This document shows positions 1-4,908 of a stretch of DNA of 6,826 bases, piece by piece (the stretch's first letter is position 1; each line of letters begins with the position of its first letter). Where the stretch lies: positions 1 to 6,826 of the forward strand of contig CATNEU010000080.1 of NCBI GenBank assembly GCA_950097605.1, read 5' to 3'. A program made the translations under genes and the position numbers. This stretch comes from an uncultured Oscillospiraceae bacterium (GTDB taxonomy: Bacteria > Bacillota > Clostridia > Oscillospirales > Ruminococcaceae). Below the pieces are notes generated by a model. It had not been told where the DNA came from and made no database searches. It was given only the letters and a program-made list of their open reading frames with translations.

Positions 1-184
1 GACCGCCCGCGTCCTGTCCGTTCGCGGAAAGGACGATACCCGGCGCTTTTTGCAGAGCCTCGGCTTTGTGGAGAATGCAGAGGTCAGCGTTGTGTCCGAA
101 CTGGGCGGCAACGTGATTGTGCAGATCAAAGACGCCCGGGTGGCCGTCAGCAAGGCGATGGCCACCCGGATTCTGGCCGGATGA
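1..184 (+). CDS. feoA: FeoA-domain protein, 5' end outside window
   Basis: The reading frame is open from base 2 to the TGA at 182-184 and gives about 60 residues, the C-terminal two thirds of a FeoA (SH3-like) domain. Seen directly are a central 'LQSLGFVENAEVSVVSEL' strand-turn-strand pattern, the 'GGNVIVQIKDARVAVSKAMATRI' end with the usual hydrophobic strands, and a final short helix. FeoA proteins are small cytoplasmic partners of FeoB, thought to bind its cytosolic part and tune ferrous iron transport. A second FeoA follows after 34 nt on the same strand, then feoB, so this is the first visible gene of a feo operon. The start lies to the left of the window, so total length and any extra N-terminal domain are unknown. 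The family call rests on pattern recognition and on context. Confidence 0.85.
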   Translation, partial: TARVLSVRGKDDTRRFLQSLGFVENAEVSVVSELGGNVIVQIKDARVAVSKAMATRILAG

Positions 185-218
185 GCCCGGCCCATTTCGA
201 TAGAGGAGGAAAGCAGCA

Positions 219-443
219 ATGCATACACTCAAGGAAACGCCCTGCGGCAAAACCGTTACGGTGGTAAAGCTGCATGGAACCGGCGCGCTCCGGCGGCGGA
301 TTATGGACATGGGCATCACCAAGGGAACCGAAATCTTTGTGCGCAAGCTGGCGCCCCTGGGCGACCCGATTGAACTCAACGTGCGCGGCTATGAGCTCTC
401 GATTCGCAGGAGCGAGGCGGAAAACATCGAAGTGGCGGACTAA
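219..443 (+). CDS. feoA: FeoA family ferrous iron transport accessory protein
   Basis: A complete 74-aa protein with the length and pattern of a single FeoA domain: an N-terminal 'L.....G..VTVVKLHGTGALRRRIMDMGI' segment (residues about 5-33), the conserved 'MDMGITKGTEIFVRKLAPLGDPIELNVRGYELSIRRSEAENIEV' core, and no membrane segment. The ATG is preceded by AGAGGAGGA at 202-210 with 8 nt spacing, which fixes the start. It is a cytoplasmic SH3-like partner of FeoB. The gene is the second of two tandem feoA genes. It differs clearly in sequence from the upstream one, so it is not a recent duplicate. A 98-nt spacer with a terminator-like hairpin separates it from feoB, so feoA and feoB levels may differ. 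Confidence 0.95.
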   Translation: MHTLKETPCGKTVTVVKLHGTGALRRRIMDMGITKGTEIFVRKLAPLGDPIELNVRGYELSIRRSEAENIEVAD

Positions 444-452
444 AACCGGGCC

Positions 453-483
453 GGGGAATCCGTTGATGGCTTCCCCTTTTTTT
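453..483 (+). terminator. Terminator-like hairpin between feoA and feoB (possible attenuator)
   Basis: GGGGAA (453-458) can pair with TTCCCC (471-476). An inner CC/GG pair lies across one mismatch, and the hairpin is followed directly by seven T (477-483). It starts 9 nt after the feoA stop. GGGCC at 448-452 and GGCCC at 484-488 could add an outer stem that encloses the T run and would compete with termination. Since feoB follows on the same strand and belongs with feoA functionally, partial termination or read-through is the likely role. This is inferred from the shape only. Confidence 0.55.
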
Positions 484-493
484 GGCCCACCAA

Positions 494-509
494 GTTAGCC
501 GCAACTAAC
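494..509 (+). promoter_or_regulatory. Inverted repeat upstream of feoB, candidate metal-regulator site
   Basis: GTTAG (494-498) and CTAAC (505-509) form a perfect 5-bp inverted repeat around CCGCAA. The half sites look like the TTAG/CTAA halves bound by DtxR/IdeR-type iron regulators, but the usual DtxR operator has the halves much closer together, so this is not a clean match. A weak promoter-like pair (TTGGCC at 482-487 and TAACAT at 506-511, 18 nt apart) would overlap it. It is located 33 nt before the feoB start. The repeat itself is certain; its function as an operator is inference. Confidence 0.3.
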
Positions 510-541
510 ATCTACCGAGTATCAAAAAGGAGGAATTCCCC

Positions 542-2695
542 TTGCAAATGAAAATGGCTCTTGCAGGCAACCCGAACTGCGGAAAAACCACCATGTTCAA
601 CGACTTAACGGGTTCCAGCCAGTATGTAGGAAACTGGCCGGGCGTTACCGTCGAGAAAAAAGAGGGCCGGCTGCGCGGCAATAAAGAGATCACCATTACC
701 GATCTGCCCGGCGTGTATTCCCTCTCCCCCTATACGCTTGAGGAGGTGGTGAGCCGGGACTATCTGGTCGGGGAGCGGCCGGATGCGATCCTCAACCTCG
801 TGGACGCAACCAACCTGGAACGCAATCTCTATTTAACCACGCAGATCCTCGAGCTGGGTATCCCAACCGTTGTGGCGCTGAATATGATCGACCTCGTGCA
901 GAAAAACGGAGACAAGATTGACGTGGTGAAGCTCTCCCAGGAGCTGGGCTGCGAGGTTGTGGAAACCTCCGCGCTCAAGAGAACCGGTTCTCTGCAGGCC
1001 GCACAGAAAGCCGCGGCGCTGGCGAGCTGCAAGCAGGACTCCGCGCCCCGTCAGATCTTCAGCGAACCGGTTGAACAGGCAATCGGAGAGATGCAAAGCC
1101 TCTGTGAAGGCAGCGTGCCGCGCCATATGGAGCGCTGGTTTGCGATCAAGCTGTTCGAGCGCGACGAAAAGGTGCTGGCCTCCCTGCCGCTCTCCGATTC
1201 CGTCAAAACCCGCGCGGAAGCAATCACCAAAGCGGCGGAGACCGCCCTGGACGACGACGCGGAAAGCATCATCACCAACGAGCGTTACGAGTACATAGCC
1301 AAACTAACCAAACTCTGTGTGCACAGGAAAGCCCGCGGACTGACCACCTCGGATCAAATCGACCGCATCGTCACCAACCGCTGGCTCGCGCTCCCGGTAT
1401 TCGCGGCCGTCATGTTCATCGTGTACTTTGTTTCGGTGTCCTGGCTGGGCACAATTGTAACCGACTGGACCAACGACACCTTGTTCGGCGCGTGGATTCA
1501 GCCCACGGTGGGCGGCTGGCTAGAACAGATCGGCGCCGCCGGCTGGCTGAACGGGCTGGTTGTAGACGGCATCATCGGCGGCGTGGGCGCGGTGCTCGGA
1601 TTCGTGCCGCAGATGTTCGTTCTGTTTTTCTTCCTCTCGATTCTGGAGGACTGTGGATATATGGCGCGCGTTGCGTTTATCATGGACCGCATTTTCCGCA
1701 AATTCGGCCTTTCGGGCAAGAGCTTTATCCCGATGCTGATCTCGTCGGGCTGCGGCGTTCCCGGCATCATGGCCACCAAGACGATTGAAAACGACAAGGA
1801 CCGCCGCATGACCATCATGACGACCACCTTCATCCCCTGCGGCGCCAAGCTGCCTGTTATTGCACTGATCGGCGGGGCGATGTTCCCGGGCATCGTTTGG
1901 ATGGCGCCGGCCATGTACTTCCTCGGCATCCTCGCCGTGATCTTTTCGGGCGTCGTGCTCAAAAAGACCCGGATGTTTGCGGGCGATCCGGCCCCGTTTG
2001 TCATGGAGCTGCCGCAATACCATTTCCCGGCGCCCAAAGGCGTGCTGCTGCACATGTGGGAGCGCGGCAAGGCGTTTATCATCAAGGCCGGTACCGTGAT
2101 CTTTGTGGCCTGCGGCTTGATCTGGTTCCTTTCCAATTTCGGTTTCACCTCCGAGGGCTTTGGCATGGTCTCGGAAGCCGAGAGCATGCTCGCCGCCATC
2201 GGCGGCTTCCTCGCGCCGGTGTTTGCACCGCTGGGCTTTGGAAACTGGCAGGCAGCCGTTGCAACCGTGTCCGGCCTCGTGGCCAAGGAAAACGTTGTGG
2301 GCACCTTCGGCGTTCTATTGGGATTCGGCGCGGACATTGCCGGGGACGACGCCGGCCTCCTCACACAGATTTCCGCCATGTTCCCCTATGCGGCCGCGGC
2401 GCTCTCGTTCCTCGTCTTCAACCTGCTCTGCGCGCCCTGCTTTGCGGCAATCGGCGCCATTCGGCGCGAAATGGCCAGCGCCAAATGGACCTGGTTTGCA
2501 ATCGGCTACCAAACCGTTTTGGCCTATGCGGTCGCACTGGTTATCAACCAGATCGGCGGCCTGCTCACAGGCGGCGTGACCTTTGGTATAGGCGCCGTGA
2601 TTGCGTTTTTGATTCTCGCCGCCATGCTGTTTCTTCTGCTGCGTCCGGCTTCCGGCACGCGCAGTAAAATCCCCCGCTCCGCTGTAAAAGCCTGA
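542..2695 (+). CDS. feoB: Ferrous iron transport protein B (FeoB)
   Basis: FeoB moves Fe2+ across the cytoplasmic membrane and carries a GTPase domain. The 717 residues match the usual family length. Seen in order: G1 P-loop GNPNCGKT (9-16), G2 Thr36 in 'NWPGVTVEKKEG', G3 DLPG (54-57), G4 NMID (114-117), G5 SA (143-144); a helical GDI-like region (about 165-270); then a polytopic membrane part from about 282 to 705. The membrane part contains the two conserved gate motifs with cysteines, CGYMARVAFIMDR (C371), SSGCGVPGIMATK (C404) and TFIPCGAKLPV (C433), and a late 'LCAPCFAAIGAIRREM' motif. The start is TTG at 542: AAGGAGG (527-533) lies 8 nt upstream, whereas the next ATG (548) would be 14 nt away, and an in-frame TAA at 506-508 excludes earlier starts. 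It is flanked by feoA and by a FeoB-associated Cys-rich protein, completing the transport set. No frameshift or missing key residue was found. Confidence 0.98.
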   Translation: MQMKMALAGNPNCGKTTMFNDLTGSSQYVGNWPGVTVEKKEGRLRGNKEITITDLPGVYSLSPYTLEEVVSRDYLVGERPDAILNLVDATNLERNLYLTTQILELGIPTVVALNMIDLVQKNGDKIDVVKLSQELGCEVVETSALKRTGSLQAAQKAAALASCKQDSAPRQIFSEPVEQAIGEMQSLCEGSVPRHMERWFAIKLFERDEKVLASLPLSDSVKTRAEAITKAAETALDDDAESIITNERYEYIAKLTKLCVHRKARGLTTSDQIDRIVTNRWLALPVFAAVMFIVYFVSVSWLGTIVTDWTNDTLFGAWIQPTVGGWLEQIGAAGWLNGLVVDGIIGGVGAVLGFVPQMFVLFFFLSILEDCGYMARVAFIMDRIFRKFGLSGKSFIPMLISSGCGVPGIMATKTIENDKDRRMTIMTTTFIPCGAKLPVIALIGGAMFPGIVWMAPAMYFLGILAVIFSGVVLKKTRMFAGDPAPFVMELPQYHFPAPKGVLLHMWERGKAFIIKAGTVIFVACGLIWFLSNFGFTSEGFGMVSEAESMLAAIGGFLAPVFAPLGFGNWQAAVATVSGLVAKENVVGTFGVLLGFGADIAGDDAGLLTQISAMFPYAAAALSFLVFNLLCAPCFAAIGAIRREMASAKWTWFAIGYQTVLAYAVALVINQIGGLLTGGVTFGIGAVIAFLILAAMLFLLLRPASGTRSKIPRSAVKA

Positions 2696-2729
2696 TGACG
2701 CATAAATCCCTGGAAAGGAGAGAGTTTGC

Positions 2730-2945
2730 ATGAATCTTCCCACCCTGTTTCTGTGTATCCTGCTGGCCGTGTTGTTCGGCCTTGCAATTCGCTATCTTTG
2801 CAAGTCCGGCTCCTGCGCGGGCTGCAACAAGTGCAAACCCGCCGGCGGGAACGCCGGTCCGGCAAGCTGTGCAGGCTGCTGCGCGCACTGCAGGCAGGGG
2901 ACCTGCCCGCCTGAGCCGCAAACGGAAGACTGTAAAGCCCAATAG
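2730..2945 (+). CDS. FeoB-associated Cys-rich membrane protein
   Basis: A 71-aa protein with one N-terminal membrane segment (about residues 3-21, TLFLCILLAVLFGLAIRYL), a short basic 'CKSG' stretch and a cysteine-rich tail. This layout and its position directly after feoB are those of the FeoB-associated Cys-rich membrane protein family (Pfam FeoB_associated). Members are thought to help or regulate FeoB, but the biochemical role is not established. It has 11 cysteines: C9, C24, a C29-x2-C32-x2-C35 cluster, and a second cluster at C47, C50, C51, C54 and C59, with C68 near the end. Many family members, as I recall them, have only the first cluster, so the second is notable. AAAGGAG at 2714-2720 sits 9 nt before the ATG. 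The gap to feoB is 34 nt, so it is probably cotranscribed. A metal-binding role is inferred from the cysteines. Confidence 0.88.
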   Translation: MNLPTLFLCILLAVLFGLAIRYLCKSGSCAGCNKCKPAGGNAGPASCAGCCAHCRQGTCPPEPQTEDCKAQ

Positions 2946-2967
2946 AATTTTTGCCGCAAACAGACCT

Positions 2968-3026
2968 CCCCAAAAGAAACAGGCGCATGATTGCTCAACA
3001 AAATCATGCGCCTGTTTCTTTTGGGG
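2968..3026. terminator. Strong hairpin, probable bidirectional terminator
   Basis: A perfect 25-bp inverted repeat (arms 2968-2992 and 3002-3026) encloses a 9-nt loop, GCTCAACAA. The core is AGGCGCATGATT paired with its complement. The outer part of the right arm reads GTTTCTTTT on the plus strand, and the left arm reads the same on the minus strand, so each direction has a T-rich tract after the G+C-rich core. It lies 22 nt after the last feo gene and between two convergent transcription units (feo on plus, CAT-like gene on minus), as expected for a shared terminator. Confidence 0.85.
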
Positions 3027-3057
3027 GCAGCCCTGCCCACTTGCGTACTGAAATTTC

Positions 3058-3095
3058 AAAAAGCCGCGATGCCCGTTTGCCAGGCCGCTATTTTT
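3058..3095 (-). terminator. Imperfect hairpin downstream of the CAT-like gene, possible terminator
   Basis: AAAAAGC (3058-3064) can pair with GCTATTTT (3087-3094) with one bulged A. Inside are only two further short paired stretches separated by mismatches. On the minus strand it ends in a run of five T and lies about 32 nt after the CAT-like stop codon. The stem is weak, and the much stronger hairpin at 2968-3026 lies just beyond it, so this may be unimportant. Confidence 0.25.
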
Positions 3096-3126
3096 ATACC
3101 GTCAGGCTTTAAGCTGCCACTATGCG

Positions 3127-3792
3127 CTAATGCAAACAGCCCGCCTCTTCCGCGCTATACTTGCTGATCTTGTAAATTTGCGCATCCAGGGATTGATAGA
3201 ATGCAGCGATATGCATTCCATCCACCAATGCATGGTGGCAAAGTACGGAAACCGGCAGCAGTACTCGATCACCCTGTGCAAAATACTTTCCCCAGGTGAT
3301 CCTTGGATTGCTGTCTGCCGGGATGGGGACCGGCTGAACAAGAGAGGTATAGGAAATCCAGGGCAGCGTGGAAATGAAAAAAAGATCCCGCGTTTCCACT
3401 TCTGTTTCCTGGATGGTTTTCTCCTGTTTTGCCCGCTCTTGTTCCCGTACTGCATACGCGATATACGCTGCAAACGGCAGTTTGCTGTCGAGCGTACAAT
3501 AGCAATAGGTTCCGTCCTCTAACGCCACTGTGTGCGAAGTCCGGCAATTGTCAAACTGAACAATTCCGCCGTCTACAATTCTCTGTTTGAATTCTGGCAC
3601 GCTGTTTGCCGCTTTTGATACACAGTAGCATACCGTTAAGAAAAACGGAAGCCGATTTGTCTTGCTCTTTTCCAGTAAATCGGTGATATCGACGTTTACA
3701 GTCGTTCCCACATAAGGGTATGCCAGGCTTGTAAAATACGCAAAGTGGCTTTTTCTCTTATATGTATCCATATCCAGATACGTAAACTGCAT
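3127..3792 (-). CDS. CatA-like (type A chloramphenicol acetyltransferase family) acetyltransferase
   Basis: The 221-aa length matches trimeric type A CAT enzymes, which transfer acetyl from acetyl-CoA to a hydroxyl of the drug in the cytoplasm. Family signatures seen: N-terminal 'YLDMDTYKRKSHF' (5-17), 'LPFFLTVCYCVSKAANSVPEFKQRI' type segment (48-72), 'ISTLPWISYTS' (140-150; S147 fits the oxyanion serine), 'NPRITWGKY' (162-170), and the catalytic HHALVDG (186-192; H187 as base, D191 structural). The segment where true CATs have 'YTIF' is HTVA (87-90), and the cysteine normally found near residue 28-31 is absent, so the drug-binding pocket appears changed; this comparison is from memory. Chloramphenicol resistance is therefore not assured and the substrate is unknown. 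AGAGGGGG lies just before the ATG. It follows the nucleoside hydrolase by 23 nt, so it is the second gene of an operon. Its G+C is lower than in feoB: 27 and 26 of 60 in blocks 3541-3600 and 3661-3720, against 35 of 60 at 1921-1980. Transfer is possible. Confidence 0.9.
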   Translation of the reverse strand: MQFTYLDMDTYKRKSHFAYFTSLAYPYVGTTVNVDITDLLEKSKTNRLPFFLTVCYCVSKAANSVPEFKQRIVDGGIVQFDNCRTSHTVALEDGTYCYCTLDSKLPFAAYIAYAVREQERAKQEKTIQETEVETRDLFFISTLPWISYTSLVQPVPIPADSNPRITWGKYFAQGDRVLLPVSVLCHHALVDGMHIAAFYQSLDAQIYKISKYSAEEAGCLH

Positions 3793-3815
3793 GAAATCCC
3801 CCTCTTTTCTAAAAG

Positions 3816-4694
3816 CTATTGCAAAGCAGCGCTTACGATCTCATAAAACCGTTCCCGGTCAACCGTTCGGGCAATCTCGACATTTCCGTTTGGATCGGGT
3901 GTAAACGCCGTACCGCCCATGTTGCTTTCCAGTTCGGTTTCCACCTGGACCATGCCCCTTTCAAAACTGCAAATCGCCGGGTGGAAAACCGAAACCGCTG
4001 CCAAAGGATCATGCAAAGTCAGTTTTCCCGCGCTCTCCAGCCATGCGCCTCCAAAATCGAGCACCGCTTTTATCAAATTGCTGTCTGCCTTCAATAAATT
4101 TCCCGCCCTTTCAGCCTCGATGGTAAGCAGGTCTGTCACTTCCAGCGGAATGGCACGGTGTGTGGCAATACGAGAAGCAAACACAAGTTTGGAAGCCAAC
4201 GGGTCTGCCCACGCGTTCCAGTTATAGCAAGGCTCCGGCAACGGTGCGGCGCCAAAATAGCCGTTCATTACGCAAAGCCCTTTCAACAGGCCCGGCGCGT
4301 CCGGATACGCACAAAACAGGGTGGCAATGTTCGTCATGTTGCCAATGCCGATCAGCACCACTTCATGCGGGTTTTCCCGTATCTTCCGGTACAGAAAAGC
4401 AGGGGCGTCCCCTTTTTCAAAGACGCCGTGCGGCCAGCGCGCCAGTGCGCGGGCGCCGTCTGGTGTCGGGTACACCGGAATGGGCTGCAAGGTTGTGTCC
4501 AGGCCCGCCACAATTGGAATGGTCCTGCCCACCGTCCGGCAAATCGCATCGGCAACCGCCGCCCGTTTTTCAGGTTCTCCGCAAACCGTTGTAATCCCAA
4601 GCAATTCGCACTGTGGTTCGCTTAATAAATAGGCAAGGCAAACCGCGTCGTCAATGTCTCCGCCTATATCCGTATCCAGCAATATTTTTTCCAC
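3816..4694 (-). CDS. Nucleoside hydrolase (inosine-uridine preferring hydrolase family)
   Basis: Enzymes of this family cut the N-glycosidic bond of ribonucleosides to give base and ribose, using a Ca2+ bound by an aspartate cluster. The 292 aa are close to the usual 300-320. Seen: N-terminal LLDTDIGGDIDDA (5-17), the variant of DTDPGxDDA with two extra residues; 'GITTVCGEPEKR' (33-44); 'VLIGIGNMTNIA' (113-124); 'VMNGYFG' (142-148); the substrate/metal motif NAWADP (160-165); and 'LTLHDPLAAV' (225-234) with the late metal ligand D229. No signal peptide is present, so it is cytoplasmic. The start is GTG at 4694: AGGAGG (4709-4704) is 9 nt upstream, and an in-frame TAA lies directly before the GTG. 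It is the first gene of an operon with the CAT-like gene, behind a leader ORF and an SD-covering hairpin. Substrate preference (purine, pyrimidine or a modified nucleoside) cannot be read from sequence. Confidence 0.95.
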   Translation of the reverse strand: MEKILLDTDIGGDIDDAVCLAYLLSEPQCELLGITTVCGEPEKRAAVADAICRTVGRTIPIVAGLDTTLQPIPVYPTPDGARALARWPHGVFEKGDAPAFLYRKIRENPHEVVLIGIGNMTNIATLFCAYPDAPGLLKGLCVMNGYFGAAPLPEPCYNWNAWADPLASKLVFASRIATHRAIPLEVTDLLTIEAERAGNLLKADSNLIKAVLDFGGAWLESAGKLTLHDPLAAVSVFHPAICSFERGMVQVETELESNMGGTAFTPDPNGNVEIARTVDRERFYEIVSAALQ

Positions 4695-4704
4695 TTATGA
4701 AATC

Positions 4705-4732
4705 CTCCTGTATTTCGTTATGGATACAAGAG
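4705..4732 (-). promoter_or_regulatory. SD-sequestering hairpin, candidate translational attenuator
   Basis: On the minus-strand RNA, CUCUUGUAU (4732-4724) pairs with AUACAGGAG (4713-4705): nine consecutive pairs, one of them U-G, around a 10-nt loop. The left arm is codons 7-9 of the leader ORF. The right arm holds five of the six bases of the AGGAGG Shine-Dalgarno (4709-4704) of the nucleoside hydrolase, and the leader stop codon lies in the loop. A ribosome paused with its P site at about codons 5-7 should cover the left arm and free the SD. This is the arrangement known for cat-86 and ermC. The pairing is seen directly; the regulation is inferred. Confidence 0.7.
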
Positions 4733-4750
4733 TTTCCTGCAAATCCCCAT
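4718..4750 (-). CDS. Leader peptide MGICRKLLYP upstream of nucleoside hydrolase
   Basis: A 10-codon ORF, ATG at 4750 and TAA at 4720-4718, in the 5' leader of the nucleoside hydrolase/CAT-like operon. Its Shine-Dalgarno, AAAGGAGG (4764-4757), is an almost perfect match to the 16S tail with 6 nt spacing, stronger than that of the gene it precedes. The peptide is too short for an enzyme and has no recognised domain. Codons 7-9 form one arm of the hairpin covering the next SD, so its translation probably controls the operon. It contains no Ala, Ser or Thr, the residues at which chloramphenicol and linezolid are known to stall ribosomes preferentially, so these may not be the inducers. It ends Tyr-Pro-stop, a slow-terminating context. 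An alternative role is plain translational coupling by reinitiation, since its stop is 23 nt before the GTG. Confidence 0.7.
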   Translation of the reverse strand: MGICRKLLYP

Positions 4751-4756
4751 ACTGCG

Positions 4757-4764
4757 CCTCCTTT
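4757..4764 (-). promoter_or_regulatory. Ribosome binding site of the leader ORF
   Basis: AAAGGAGG on the minus strand, 6 nt before the leader ATG. A site this strong in an untranslated leader would be unexpected by chance and is the main reason to treat the 10-codon ORF as translated. It begins only about 8 nt after the predicted transcription start, so the leader RNA begins almost directly with this site. Confidence 0.75.
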
Positions 4765-4778
4765 ATTTGAATAGTCCC

Positions 4779-4787
4779 ATTATACCA
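4779..4787 (-). promoter_or_regulatory. Extended -10 promoter of the nucleoside hydrolase/CAT-like operon
   Basis: The minus strand reads TGGTATAAT (4787-4779): a consensus TATAAT with the TGn extension. No good -35 hexamer is found at 17 nt (the bases there are CGGGCG), so it would depend on the extended -10. The start of transcription is expected near A4772. It lies in the gap after the yibE/F stop, which indicates that the operon has its own promoter. Confidence 0.7.
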
Positions 4788-4908
4788 CAAAAATACACAG
4801 ACGCCCGCTCTATTTTTCGGATTTCCGCGGCACAGCGTTGGCTGGGCCGGTTATCGGAGTACCGGCGGCATATAACGAGCCGTTTTCCCCAGGGAGAAAA
4901 TACACCAA

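Noticed and set aside
444..541. Riboswitch in the feoA-feoB gap
   Set aside because: The gap is only 98 nt, most of it taken by the terminator-like hairpin and the small repeat, and no conserved junction pattern of a known metal riboswitch was recognised.
1498..2379. 293-codon open frame on the minus strand inside feoB
   Set aside because: It lies wholly within the well-conserved FeoB membrane region, is low-complexity (Pro/Ser/Arg-rich), has no recognisable motif and is a G+C-driven shadow frame.
3130..3522. Plus-strand open frame of 130 codons opposite the CAT-like gene
   Set aside because: It is antisense to a gene with clear family motifs, has no Shine-Dalgarno and encodes no recognisable domain.
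4846..4866. GCCGGT-N9-ACCGGC inverted repeat between yibE/F and the nucleoside hydrolase promoter
   Set aside because: A 6-bp stem in G+C-rich DNA without T tract and not placed at the promoter; likely chance.
4883..4900. TTTTCCCC/GGGAGAAAA hairpin just after the yibE/F stop
   Set aside because: Only about 7 pairs with a short loop and no T run beyond the stem on the minus strand; too weak to call a terminator.
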